A DNA stretch of 64,000 bases from Halorubrum halodurans. GTDB taxonomy: Archaea; Halobacteriota; Halobacteria; Halobacteriales; Haloferacaceae. Position numbers and translations under genes: made by a program. Where the stretch lies: positions 1 to 64,000 of the forward strand of contig NZ_NHPJ01000059.1 of assembly GCF_002252985.1 (NCBI RefSeq), written 5' to 3'. A model generated the notes under the pieces. It made no database searches and was not told the origin of the DNA. It saw only the letters and a program-made list of their open reading frames with translations. Below are positions 1 through 7,932 of the stretch, one piece after another. The number at the start of each line of letters is the position of its first letter. The first letter of the stretch is position 1.

Positions 1-601
1 GCGGGTAGTTATCCATCGGGTTGTACGCGATGAGCTGATCGAGTAGCATCGACACGTGGGCCGGGTGGGCCGGGATGAACTGTGCGTCCTCGGGGTTCTG
101 GTTCGGACCGATGATGACAGGGGTATCTCGGATGGTGCCAGGACGCTTGTCTTCACCACGAACATCGAGTAGGAGCGATTCGTGGAGTTCACAGAGGAGG
201 GTGCGGTCGATACTCTCGCCCTGTTCGAGCCGATTGAACCCCATCTGGATAGCTTCGACGTAGTTGTACGCCTCTCGGATGTCTCGTTCGGATGCTGCTT
301 CCCGTTCAGGGTCGTCGTCTGGCTCGTGGAGGATGATGTCCGAGACGGTGACTGCGGTGCCTTCGATCTGCGAGCTCATCGCCGCTTCTCGGGCCACGAA
401 CGGGGCGAGCAGGAGGTTCTCGTTTTCGATGTGGTCGTGAAGGGTCGAAAGCTGGCCGAGCGCGTAGAGAGCGTCGCCGTAGGCATCGAGAATCTCCGAA
501 GTGAGTTCAAGCTCTGGAGGGAGGCTTGCCGGATTGTAGCAGGGGAGTCCGTTGTGTGGCTCGATCCGACCAGGTCCATCTTCGAACTCAGCGGGGTTCA
601 T
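1..601 (-). CDS. Fic/DOC family protein, N-terminal part (cut by window edge)
   Basis: The reverse strand is open from an ATG at 601 to the window edge, giving about 200 residues. The motif SSQIEGTAVTVSDI (residues 76-89) matches the inhibitory-helix/N-terminal region of Fic proteins (S-x-x-IEG-T). It is followed by a helical region and then PGTIRDTPVIIGP, typical of the stretch before the catalytic Fic core. The core HPFxxGNGR loop would lie beyond the edge, so AMPylation activity cannot be confirmed. Such haloarchaeal proteins often carry a C-terminal winged helix. Paired dyads lie directly upstream (626-715), which suggests autoregulation. The family call is firm; the target is unknown. 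Confidence 0.85.
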   Translation of the reverse strand, partial: MNPAEFEDGPGRIEPHNGLPCYNPASLPPELELTSEILDAYGDALYALGQLSTLHDHIENENLLLAPFVAREAAMSSQIEGTAVTVSDIILHEPDDDPEREAASERDIREAYNYVEAIQMGFNRLEQGESIDRTLLCELHESLLLDVRGEDKRPGTIRDTPVIIGPNQNPEDAQFIPAHPAHVSMLLDQLIAYNPMDNYP

Positions 602-625
602 TACAATACAGATGATTCTCAACCC

Positions 626-715
626 GGATAAGTGTACTAAACCCCGATCGAATACACTTACAGTAGATTCAAACCGGAGTAAGTGTACTGAATCCTGATC
701 AAATACATCTACATC
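626..715. promoter_or_regulatory. Paired operator-like dyads upstream of the Fic gene
   Basis: A perfect inverted repeat TAAGTGTA (629-636) / TACACTTA (653-660) is followed by a second, degenerate copy starting with TAAGTGTA at 680-687. The two units lie in tandem about 50 bases apart, each with a GATC in the centre. They sit 28-110 bases upstream of the Fic start, the expected place for a repressor or autoregulator site. Confidence 0.5.
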
Positions 716-891
716 AGTCCGAGAGAGCTCTTAGTGCAACCACCAGGAGCGTGGTAGTTGAGACTGGCCGTCTCAATGTATACGATTCTCGAACTGCTTC
801 GACGAGGCTACGGGCGGAGTATCCCCTTCAGCAATTTCGTCGCTTTCGCACCTAACACTCATTACGATTGACACCGTATTTCTGCTCAACG

Positions 892-1263
892 ATGTCCATC
901 GACCGAGATACCTTCGAGAAGACGAGCGAGGACGAACTCGAGGAACTTTCCGTCCCGGATCAGGTGCTGGGATTTCTCGCCGCCAACGATGATCGCGCGT
1001 TCAAGGCCCGCGAAATCGCCTCTCAGATCGGTCTCGATGAGGGCGCGGTCAGCACCGCGCTCTCGAGACTGAAGGACCGCGATCTCGTCGAACACAAAGC
1101 GACGTACTGGGCGATAACCGACGACACAGAGCGACTCGACGGATACAGCGGGTACGAACGAGCGACCGCCCTGTTCAACCAGCGACTCGGTACAGAGGAC
1201 AAGGAGTCCTGGCGCGAACACGCACCCGAGGAACCACATCCGAGCGTCGAGGACGAACAGTGA
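892..1263 (+). CDS. Winged-helix protein, probable antitoxin
   Basis: A 123-residue protein if it starts at the ATG at 892; an in-frame TTG at 868 is less likely. Residues 20-70 form a winged helix (VLGFLAANDDRAFKAREIA, then a recognition helix with VSTALSRLKDRDLVEH) of MarR/TrmB type. The tail is acidic and proline-containing, as in many antitoxins. It overlaps the next gene by GTGA, so the two are translationally coupled. The neighbour is PemK/MazF-like, hence the antitoxin call; it probably also represses the operon. No antitoxin family was assigned by search. Confidence 0.7.
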   Translation: MSIDRDTFEKTSEDELEELSVPDQVLGFLAANDDRAFKAREIASQIGLDEGAVSTALSRLKDRDLVEHKATYWAITDDTERLDGYSGYERATALFNQRLGTEDKESWREHAPEEPHPSVEDEQ

Positions 1264-1649
1264 CCGACGAAGAGAGACCGATTTTCGAGCGTGGCGACGT
1301 CGTCTACGGGGATGATCCGTTCAAAGGTGAGAGAGATGCTCGGCCATGGATCATTCTCTCGAATCACGAAGGCCGTCCGTTCTACGGCGATCAGTATATC
1401 GCGCTCACGTTGACGTCGAAATCTTGGATGGACGGCCTAATCGACATCCCCGGTGAGAGTTGGCTTCGTGGTGGGATCCCGGATGAGAGTCGGATTGTTC
1501 TGTGGGGAGTCCAATCGATCGTCCGCGAGGATATCGATTTCTGGCAGGGCCGCCTTGACAGCGATCTATGGGAATCGCTGATAGTAGCGATTATCGTTGA
1601 TCTCCTTGATCGTGATCTTCGACGGGACATCATCTGGGAAGTCGTCTAG
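1260..1649 (+). CDS. PemK/MazF-like toxin
   Basis: A 129-residue protein starting with GTG inside the GTGA overlap. The N-terminus RGDVVYGDDPFKG followed by RPWIILSN matches the first strands of the PemK/MazF fold (RGDVVxVxxxP...GxxRPxLVLSN). Later strands (QYIALTLTSK, IVLWGVQSIVREDI) fit the family as well. Members cleave mRNA at short sites and are neutralised by the cognate upstream protein. The tail DLLDRDLRRDI is helical. The family assignment is good; nuclease activity is inferred. Confidence 0.75.
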   Translation: MTDEERPIFERGDVVYGDDPFKGERDARPWIILSNHEGRPFYGDQYIALTLTSKSWMDGLIDIPGESWLRGGIPDESRIVLWGVQSIVREDIDFWQGRLDSDLWESLIVAIIVDLLDRDLRRDIIWEVV

Positions 1650-2081
1650 TCACTCCTCACCTTCGTTTAAGCTTGTCCCCTCTTCAAGCCAATCGACCTG
1701 AGCCGTGAGTTCCTTTCGCCGTTGGCGTTTGATGATCGTTGAGTCAAGTACATCTCCGATGATCGCAACGTCAAGCGCGAACTCCGTCGTTGCGACCACT
1801 TCGCTCCCGTTAGGATCTGATGTGACGGTGTACGCTGTCCGCATCTCCTCGAAGATGCCCTTGCGCTGTTCGTAGGCGAGGTCGGCGTCAGGACGGTCAA
1901 CGAGTTCAAGCGTGAGTTCGATAGTCGCGATCCCCATTTCGTTCGCGACGCGAACCGTTTCGCCGTCTACGTGAACCTCATCGAACCCCGACGCTCGCAT
2001 GAACTGATCGAGTTCGTTCATCGATTCGCGGACAACAGTCGGAGGCGCGTCGATCGTTCGCGAAAGCGTTACCGAATTCAT
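1650..2081 (-). CDS. SRPBCC (START-like) family protein
   Basis: A 143-residue protein if it starts at the ATG at 2081 (MNSVTLSRTIDAPP), where homology to the SRPBCC helix-grip fold begins; the extra 25 codons upstream look non-coding. The pattern of an opening strand ending in IDAPP, a helix, then alternating strands (ETVRVANEMGIATIELTLEL, VVATTEFAL) is typical of haloarchaeal polyketide-cyclase/coenzyme Q-binding-like proteins. It is convergent with the toxin gene, with adjoining stop codons. Ligand and role are unknown. Confidence 0.65.
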   Translation of the reverse strand: MNSVTLSRTIDAPPTVVRESMNELDQFMRASGFDEVHVDGETVRVANEMGIATIELTLELVDRPDADLAYEQRKGIFEEMRTAYTVTSDPNGSEVVATTEFALDVAIIGDVLDSTIIKRQRRKELTAQVDWLEEGTSLNEGEE

Positions 2082-2180
2082 GGGTCGGACTTGTCTTTCG
2101 AAAGCGGCCGAAACTCTTGTACTGGATTGGTGAGCATCCGATAATTCAGATCTCAATTCCGTCTCGTTTCACGGATGTCC

Positions 2181-2192
2181 CGAACAAGTTCG
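2181..2192. promoter_or_regulatory. CGAA-N4-TTCG operator upstream of the four-domain DUF2249 gene
   Basis: CCGAACAAGTTCGG has perfect 6-base arms around AA. The core lies 44-55 bases upstream of the ATG at 2236, the same position as the related sites listed below. Confidence 0.6.
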
Positions 2193-2235
2193 GCTGAGGG
2201 ACCATCTTCCTTCGCGACCGTACTCGATCCGAGAG

Positions 2236-3318
2236 ATGGTTACCGAAATCGACCTGCGGGATTCCTCGCCTCGCGAGTTCCAAGACCGGATCGACGACGC
2301 GTTCGACGAGATTGAGACGGGTACCGAAGTCCTCGTTATCTCTGATCGAGATATCGACGCTCATCTGATCCAGTATCAGATCGAACGGGACTACGCCCTT
2401 GACTGGGACCACGAGGATCCTGACGCGGAGCCCCGCGAGGTTCGGGTGTCCAAACAGAAACCACTCGGTGACGATGAGTTAGGGACGTTCGACGTGCGTG
2501 ACCTGATACCGCAACGGCGACACGAGGTGTTGCTCGATACGTTTAATCGCCTCGGCCCCGGCGAGGGGTTCGTACTGGTCAACGACCACGATCCGAAGCC
2601 GCTCTACTACGAACTTCGATCGATGCACGGCGATGTCATCGATTGGGAGTATACAAGTCGTGAGTCGGGTGAGTGGCGCGTCAAAATCGTGAAGACCGAC
2701 GCTTCGATAGCCGACAACGAGGGCGTAATCACGCGATACGATGTCCGGGAGATCCCGAAGCCGGATCGCCACGAGACGATCCACCACCGGTACGGAATGA
2801 TACCCGACGGGGAGACGATGGAGCTCATCGCTCCACACGAGCCGCGACCGCTCCGTCGCGAGTTTCGGGAGCAATATGATGACACGTTCGACTGGGAGGT
2901 CGTCGAAAAGGAGCCCGGTCGCTGTCGGGTACAGATCACGAAGGCTGAACGAAGTGAATCCACAGCTGACGATGAGGATCTCACATCTACGATGTCTGAC
3001 AATGACGAGGTGTCCGCGGAAGCGTCCGTCGAGATCCCAGAGAGTACGGCTGAGCTCGACGTCCGCGACCTTCCACCTGCGCAACGCCACGAGAAGATCT
3101 TCGAGGCGTACGCGGACCTCGACGACGGAGCGGGATTTACCCTCGTGAACGACCACGACCCGAAGCCGCTGTACCACCAGTTCGACGCCGAAGCTGGCCC
3201 GGAGTTCTACTGGGAGTACCGCAAGCGTGATCCCGGCGAGTTCAGGGTGCTGATCGGGAAGGCCGAAACGCATGACGACGACCCGACTGTCGCGGAGGAT
3301 CCGAACGCACCGTTCTGA
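2236..3318 (+). CDS. Protein with four tandem DUF2249 domains
   Basis: A 360-residue protein made of four DUF2249 repeats (about residues 3-75, 83-157, 165-240 and 272-346). Repeats 2-4 show the signature: xDVRDLxPxxRHE, a helix, then FxLVNDHDPKPLYxxF and a closing DWEYxxRExGxxRVxIxK. Repeat 1 is divergent (VISDRDIDAHLIQYQ). A charged linker of about 30 residues precedes repeat 4. DUF2249 proteins are common near haloarchaeal and bacterial denitrification genes; the HDP/PxPL motif suggests metal or haem-related chemistry, but no function is established. A strong operator lies upstream. Single DUF2249 domains also occur at 7578 and at the C-terminus of the 34954 protein. Confidence 0.85.
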   Translation: MVTEIDLRDSSPREFQDRIDDAFDEIETGTEVLVISDRDIDAHLIQYQIERDYALDWDHEDPDAEPREVRVSKQKPLGDDELGTFDVRDLIPQRRHEVLLDTFNRLGPGEGFVLVNDHDPKPLYYELRSMHGDVIDWEYTSRESGEWRVKIVKTDASIADNEGVITRYDVREIPKPDRHETIHHRYGMIPDGETMELIAPHEPRPLRREFREQYDDTFDWEVVEKEPGRCRVQITKAERSESTADDEDLTSTMSDNDEVSAEASVEIPESTAELDVRDLPPAQRHEKIFEAYADLDDGAGFTLVNDHDPKPLYHQFDAEAGPEFYWEYRKRDPGEFRVLIGKAETHDDDPTVAEDPNAPF

Positions 3319-3412
3319 CGAGGCGGTTTCGAAAACGGACTGATCCGGAGCGAGACCGCGGATTGCGGTACCGACCGCGCAGTGGCCGTTGCCCTGGGGG
3401 GACCAGATCCTT

Positions 3413-4036
3413 TCAGAACGGAGCGTCCGGCGATCCGCGGCTCAGTCCCTCGTTTTCCATCGACCGTTCCATCGGGTTCGACCCGATTTCGGTGTCGCCC
3501 CCCGGATCGGCGGTCACGTCTCCCGTCTCGAGATACGTCTGCTCGAGGTCGGCGAGCTGCTCGTTGATCGCCTCGCTCTGGTGGTGCATGGGTGCCGCGC
3601 GGACGCGGATGAGATCGTACTCATGTCGTTCAGAGAGCCCATTCCACGCGCGGAACGACCCGATCGTCAGCGTGTGGGTCTGTGGACAGAATGGAGTCGT
3701 CGGCGTGAACTCGGCACGGAGTACGCGGTCGATGTCGTCCGCCTCGACGGCGTCATCAGCGTCGTCGCGTTCGACGGCGTAGCGGTAGCCGGCGCCCGTG
3801 TGCCGCGTGTCGAGATTCAGCCGGGCGAGATTGTAGTTGAACGTCATATCGTACACCTTTCGCTCCTCGAAGCAGTCGCGCGTGAGGCGGTGAAACGCGA
3901 CGTGGTCCGCCCCGGTGAGCAAATCATGGGGCTCAAGGAACTCACCCGGTCTCGGGACGTGGTCCGAAACGAACTCGTCGTACCCGTCGAACAGGTCGCC
4001 GTCGTCGGACCCGAACGGAGACGGAAAGCTGGGCAT
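3413..4036 (-). CDS. Conserved hypothetical protein of the nitrite-respiration locus
   Basis: A 207-residue soluble acidic protein. I place the start at the ATG at 4036 because the upstream ATG at 4081 overlaps an operator. Visible motifs are DHVAFHRLTRDCFEERKVYDMTF and FTPTTPFCPQTHTLTIGSFR; the TPxCPxxxxLT pattern distantly recalls the cysteine loop of DUF59/MIP18 iron-sulfur assembly proteins, but I do not claim membership. The C-terminal 30 residues are low-complexity. It is read away from the 4143 gene cluster's end on the same strand and probably belongs to the CGAA-N4-TTCG regulon. Function unknown. Confidence 0.7.
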   Translation of the reverse strand: MPSFPSPFGSDDGDLFDGYDEFVSDHVPRPGEFLEPHDLLTGADHVAFHRLTRDCFEERKVYDMTFNYNLARLNLDTRHTGAGYRYAVERDDADDAVEADDIDRVLRAEFTPTTPFCPQTHTLTIGSFRAWNGLSERHEYDLIRVRAAPMHHQSEAINEQLADLEQTYLETGDVTADPGGDTEIGSNPMERSMENEGLSRGSPDAPF

Positions 4037-4074
4037 ACCTATTTGTTCGAGATCGTGAGGGGTACTCCTACTCC

Positions 4075-4086
4075 CGTACATGTTCG
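4075..4086. promoter_or_regulatory. CGAA-N4-TTCG operator upstream of the 4036 start
   Basis: CGTACATGTTCG differs by one base from the palindrome CGAACATGTTCG. It lies 39-50 bases upstream of the minus-strand ATG at 4036. Confidence 0.6.
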
Positions 4087-4142
4087 GATAGCGGTCTCCT
4101 CGCCCGAAAACGGTCGGGCCCTCGTCTTCGATCGATCGGGTA

Positions 4143-5390
4143 TCAACTGTTCACAAACCGGCGTCCGAGGAGGTAGCCACATCCGATCGCCCCGATTACG
4201 GACCCGAGAATTCCGATCACGCGTACCGGTTCGTACTGAAGGGCAACTCCCACCGATTGTACCGCGACGCCGGCTCCGAGCACCCCGATCGTCGCACGGG
4301 CCGTTTGTGGGTTCGCCCCCGTGAACTGACCGCCGGTAATTGGGAAGAATAGGTACGCGTATCCGACGATTGTGAGCGGAAAGAACCCGGCTAGGATGAG
4401 CGTTCGATGAACGGCAAGCGACATCGGGTTCCCGAATCCGAACGCCACCGGAACTACCGACACGACGGCGGTCCCTCCCGCGATCGCACCGAGTGCGATC
4501 CCCGATATGCCGACCCGTCTGCGATTCGTTTTCAGAACGACAAACAGTACGAGGCCCACATACCCGAGCATTGCGAGTGTCGCGAATACGCCGCCGACCC
4601 GGAACCACGGATCGATCCAGAGGAACGTTCCCAGAAAGGCCGGTGCGATGGCTCCAGCCATGAGCACGAGCCAGACGACGGCGCGAGGTAGCGAGACGTG
4701 GAAAAAAGCCGTCAGCAGCCGTGTGCCGAGCGCGTAGATGAGCAGCGCTGCGAACCCGGTAAGGTAGTAGTGGGTGACCTGTGCTACTGTGACTGTCCCG
4801 ATCCCCCGCGAGACGTCGGTCACGAAGAAAGCAACTGTTCCGACGACGAGATAGCCGACGGCAACCGGTATCATCGCTGTGGCAAGTCGGGTCGTGCGTT
4901 GGGATCGTCCACTTTCTCCAAGTGTCCCAGCTACTGTACTGACCGCCGTCGGACCGACAGTCGCCAGCAACGACCCAACGAAAATGAGGACACCGGTCGT
5001 CCAGAGCGTCACACCAAGGGGCCTCAGGAGAATCCCCGCCGTAACGAACTGATCCGCCACGAGAAGAGTGACACCGACATAGGCGAGCCCGAAGTGAATC
5101 CCGGCGAGTCGCTGATCGACGAGCGTCTCGCCGACGTACGAGGGGAGCAAAAGGTACGCCATCCCGAACACCATCGGACAGACGAAGCCGAACACGCCGA
5201 GCAGGACGGCGACCTCATCTGCCCCACCGAGCAGTGCGAGAAGCGAGCCCACGAACGACCCGACGCTCGCCACCGTGAAGCGTTGTGTCCACATCCGGAG
5301 TCCAGTTGATCCCGTGTTCATGAGTGTTGTCAGAAGCTCAGGACGATCTCCGGGCTTTCTGCTGGCAAATCTAATCGTCGGCCGCCTCAT
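4143..5390 (-). CDS. Polytopic membrane protein paired with an oxidase-like protein
   Basis: About 415 residues with roughly 11-12 hydrophobic segments. Histidines lie in or near helices (QVTHYYLTGFAALLIYALG, FHVSLPRAVVWL, MSLAVHRTLILAGFFPL), a layout like the haem-ligating helices of haem-copper oxidase-like or NnrS-like proteins. The ATG at 5390 overlaps the end of the upstream gene; an alternative ATG at 5321 would leave a 49-base gap. It is cotranscribed with the 6729 gene and is probably a haem-binding membrane partner in NO/nitrite metabolism, but the family is not certain. Confidence 0.65.
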   Translation of the reverse strand: MRRPTIRFASRKPGDRPELLTTLMNTGSTGLRMWTQRFTVASVGSFVGSLLALLGGADEVAVLLGVFGFVCPMVFGMAYLLLPSYVGETLVDQRLAGIHFGLAYVGVTLLVADQFVTAGILLRPLGVTLWTTGVLIFVGSLLATVGPTAVSTVAGTLGESGRSQRTTRLATAMIPVAVGYLVVGTVAFFVTDVSRGIGTVTVAQVTHYYLTGFAALLIYALGTRLLTAFFHVSLPRAVVWLVLMAGAIAPAFLGTFLWIDPWFRVGGVFATLAMLGYVGLVLFVVLKTNRRRVGISGIALGAIAGGTAVVSVVPVAFGFGNPMSLAVHRTLILAGFFPLTIVGYAYLFFPITGGQFTGANPQTARATIGVLGAGVAVQSVGVALQYEPVRVIGILGSVIGAIGCGYLLGRRFVNS

Positions 5391-6729
5391 CAAGATCGCG
5401 CGCTCGGCGCGGCGAGAATGAACCCAACACGATCCGATCGATCGAGTGCGGGCTGTGACGGACCAACACGAGTACCATGTTGGACACGAATGCCACGACG
5501 CCGACGCCCACTAGCAGTCCGCCAAGGAGCGCCGGTGCTCCGGCGACTTCCAGGAGGTTCGTACCCACGATCAGTACGCTTCCGGCCCCGAGGAGTCCCC
5601 CGTCGATCGCAGCGATCCGATCGTCGTAGAGGTCGTCGATCATCGGGACGTCCTCTAACCCTAATAGATCGCTGTACCGGTTGACCCAGATGACGAAGGG
5701 GATGATGTGATAGAGCGTCCCCACGACGACGAACCCGATCGCACCCAACAACAGTAGATGGCCGGCGTTCGCTGCGCCGAGCAGATGCTCACGCGTCAAC
5801 GGGTCAGATATCCACGCGGGTACTGTGACGGCGATCCACAGCGCGAGTGCGCCGGCTGCCACCATGTACCGTGTGTGCATCGGGGTCCGCTCAACCTGCA
5901 TCTCGTACAGTTTGCGTGCCAAAACGAGACAGAACACCGACGCGGCGACCAGGATCAACAGACCGCCGACCCGCGCAGTAGGGGCATGAGCCACGAGCCG
6001 ACCGACCGCGAGCACGACCACGCCGGTAGGATGCGCGATCTCCTCGATGGACCGAAGCCGGTGATCGATCCCGTGGAGCTCCGTCTGCGTGAACATTGTC
6101 CCGAGCTGGTACAGCGCACCGTATACCGTTGTGAGCACGGCACCGAACACCGCGAGGGTCGCGTGGGCGCCCACCACCCCGGACCGGCTGGCGCCGATCC
6201 GCGAGAACGTCGGAACGGTGAAATCGATCGCGAGGAGGACGCCGAGAACGGTCAACAGGAGAAAAAAGCCGAGCGCGCCGAGAAAGTGTCGTTCGGTCAC
6301 GTCGTACTCCTCCACCGTGCCGAGCGTTCGGATGATGTTGTACGCGAAGGCCCAGAAACCGACGAGCATGAGCGCTGCGAACGGGATCAGCCACCTCATC
6401 TCGACCAGGAGAAACGCGACGACGAACCCGGAGAGGCCGGCGACGACTAGTCCCAACTGCAGATTCGCGAGCCGCCGCGAGTGGAGGGTCGCTCCTGACC
6501 AAACGGGCACGAACTGCGTCATCGCCCCCATGATCGTGATACAGATCCACCCGGCCAACAGGAGGTGGACGTGAGCGAGCTGACCCAGTCCCGGGACGGC
6601 GTTCAGGTGTAAGCCGATCCCGATCCCGATACCCGCGACGAGAAAGGCGAGCCCGACGACGAAGTGTCGTAATGGGACCGTCATCGGGGGCTGTTGGTCC
6701 GTCTCGATGTTACCCGGGATCGCGCCCAT
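5371..6729 (-). CDS. Haem-copper oxidase subunit I-like membrane protein
   Basis: 452 residues with about 12 membrane helices. Histidine-bearing helices resemble COX1/CcoN-type cores: LAHVHLLLAGWICITIMGA, GAHATLAVFGAVLTTVYGA and NAGHLLLLGAIGFVVVGTLYH. The length is close to cbb3 subunit I, but I see no complete CuB triad with the usual spacing, so it may bind haem without being an oxidase. It is not a quinol NO reductase (those are about 750 residues). The start at 6729 is chosen because the operator at 6768-6779 lies 39 bases upstream; longer forms would read through it. First gene of a two-gene operon near nirK. Confidence 0.7.
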   Translation of the reverse strand: MGAIPGNIETDQQPPMTVPLRHFVVGLAFLVAGIGIGIGLHLNAVPGLGQLAHVHLLLAGWICITIMGAMTQFVPVWSGATLHSRRLANLQLGLVVAGLSGFVVAFLLVEMRWLIPFAALMLVGFWAFAYNIIRTLGTVEEYDVTERHFLGALGFFLLLTVLGVLLAIDFTVPTFSRIGASRSGVVGAHATLAVFGAVLTTVYGALYQLGTMFTQTELHGIDHRLRSIEEIAHPTGVVVLAVGRLVAHAPTARVGGLLILVAASVFCLVLARKLYEMQVERTPMHTRYMVAAGALALWIAVTVPAWISDPLTREHLLGAANAGHLLLLGAIGFVVVGTLYHIIPFVIWVNRYSDLLGLEDVPMIDDLYDDRIAAIDGGLLGAGSVLIVGTNLLEVAGAPALLGGLLVGVGVVAFVSNMVLVLVRHSPHSIDRIVLGSFSPRRARDLDEAADD

Positions 6730-6767
6730 GGACGTGGGTACGGGCTCCGCACACCTGACAGTACCAC

Positions 6768-6779
6768 CGAAGATGTTCC
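6768..6779. promoter_or_regulatory. CGAA-N4-TTCG-like operator upstream of the 6729 gene
   Basis: CGAAGATGTTCC (reverse strand GGAACATCTTCG) matches the palindrome with two changes and lies 39-50 bases upstream of the minus-strand start. Confidence 0.5.
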
Positions 6780-6972
6780 CCTTCCGTTGGCCGCGTATCT
6801 TCCTACTGGGACAGAGGAGGCGGTGCGTCGACGAGCGTGGGCCGTTTCTAGCGGGATTTGACACCTCAATGAACCTGTTCACCGATAGCGGCTCTCGAGT
6901 CGGCCGACCGCCCGTGGCGAGTCTCTTCTGTACTGCGCTCAGGGACAGACATGCTGGAGTTGACGTTAGACG

Positions 6973-6984
6973 GGAACATGTTCG
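6973..6984. promoter_or_regulatory. GAACATGTTC operator upstream of the DtxR-like gene
   Basis: GACGGGAACATGTTCG at 6969-6984 contains the perfect palindrome GAACATGTTC. It ends 40 bases upstream of the ATG at 7024. The same 16 bases recur exactly at 12199-12214. Confidence 0.6.
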
Positions 6985-7023
6985 GGGGTGCCCTCATGTC
7001 TGGAGCGTGTCGATCGCACGGTA

Positions 7024-7506
7024 ATGACTATCGACTACTCACAGGCGGACGTCTGCGGCTGCACGCGCCCCACCGCCTGCGTCGATCGGAACGGCGGGCT
7101 GTATCTTATCACCATCAGGCGACTCGGTACCGACTGTACCGATCGGGTTCGGACTGGAGAGGTGAGCGACCGCCTCGAGGTTGCACCGTCGAGCGTGACG
7201 GAGATGTTCGAGCGACTCGACGCCGCCGGGCTCCTCCGATACGAGAAGCGAGCCGGGGTCGTGCTCACCGATCGAGGGAGAGAGGTCGCGCTGGAACTCG
7301 AAGCGCGCCAGTGCGCCGTCCGTACGTTCTTCCGCCGTCGAACGGGGTTCGATATGCCTCTCGAAGTGGGTTACCGAATCGGATACGTTCTTCCGGACGA
7401 GGCGATCGAACGCCTGCAAGTGCTCGTCGACGGAACGTCGAGCACGTGTTCTGCGACCCCCTCAACTGGAATTGAACAGTGCCCATTCGCAGGAACAGAG
7501 TGTTGA
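7024..7506 (+). CDS. DtxR/MntR-like metal-dependent regulator with cysteine-rich ends
   Basis: 160 residues starting at the ATG at 7024. Residues 18-75 form a DtxR-type winged helix (YLITIRRLG..., EVSDRLEVAPSSVTEMFERL, AGLLRYEKRAGVVLTDRG). The middle resembles the metal-binding/dimerisation domain (LELEARQCAVRTFFRRRTG). The N-terminus carries CGCTRPTAC and the C-terminus a cluster CSATPSTGIEQCPFAGTEC, which could hold a metal or a redox-sensitive cluster. Divergent from the oxidase-like operon with operators on both sides of the intergenic region. Effector unknown; iron, manganese or nitrosative stress are plausible. Confidence 0.75.
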   Translation: MTIDYSQADVCGCTRPTACVDRNGGLYLITIRRLGTDCTDRVRTGEVSDRLEVAPSSVTEMFERLDAAGLLRYEKRAGVVLTDRGREVALELEARQCAVRTFFRRRTGFDMPLEVGYRIGYVLPDEAIERLQVLVDGTSSTCSATPSTGIEQCPFAGTEC

Positions 7507-7528
7507 AACCCACCGACGGGTACGTCCC

Positions 7529-7540
7529 CGAATACGTTCG
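7529..7540. promoter_or_regulatory. CGAA-N4-TTCG operator upstream of the small DUF2249 gene
   Basis: The core sits within CCCCGAATACGTTCGGGG (7526-7543), with perfect 7-base arms. It lies 38-49 bases upstream of the ATG at 7578. The centre differs from CATG, which helps define arms versus spacer. Confidence 0.65.
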
Positions 7541-7577
7541 GGGGAACACGCACCTCCCCGTCCATGCTTGAACGGAT

Positions 7578-7811
7578 ATGGCCACTGAGCGAAACGAGAC
7601 CGATCGTCGCCTGGATGTCCGAGAGATCGACGGCGAACCGTTCGGCGACATCATGGCCGAACTCGAAGCGCTCCCTGACGACGAGACGCTACTGTTGATC
7701 AACAGCTTCGAACCAGAGCCGTTGTATCAGGTCCTCGAAGAACGCGGGTTCCAGTACGAAACGACGTCTGACGGGTCCGACGTGTGGTATATCGAGATTC
7801 GACACGAGTAA
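7578..7811 (+). CDS. Single-domain DUF2249 protein
   Basis: 77 residues, one complete DUF2249 domain: RRLDVREIDGEPF at the start, LLLINSFEPEPLYQVLEERG in the middle and a C-terminal strand VWYIEIRH. The H-D-P of the larger proteins is replaced here by F-E-P, while the PLYxxL part is kept. A perfect inverted repeat is positioned as an operator, so it is probably co-regulated with the other genes around nirK. Function of the family is unknown. Confidence 0.8.
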   Translation: MATERNETDRRLDVREIDGEPFGDIMAELEALPDDETLLLINSFEPEPLYQVLEERGFQYETTSDGSDVWYIEIRHE

Positions 7812-7881
7812 CCTGATTCCGAGGGATCTGTCGGCCCCTAAATTGTCAGGTCGGAACGATTTTCCAGCGGGCTCGATCCAC

Positions 7882-7893
7882 CGAATATGTTCG
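7882..7893. promoter_or_regulatory. CGAA-N4-TTCG operator upstream of the peroxiredoxin gene
   Basis: CGAATATGTTCG lies 40-51 bases upstream of the ATG at 7933. AT-rich sequence (CTTATTCATTGG) follows. Confidence 0.6.
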
Positions 7894-7932
7894 TGTGAAG
7901 CTTATTCATTGGACAACAAGAAATGAATCCTG

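Noticed and set aside
182-631. Plus-strand 149-codon open frame
   Set aside because: Its reverse strand is a Fic-family gene with clear motifs; the plus-strand translation has no family features and would run through the dyad region.
5371-6729. Nitric oxide reductase (norB)
   Set aside because: Too short for the fused quinol type and the usual ligand spacing is not visible, so I leave it as an oxidase-like protein.
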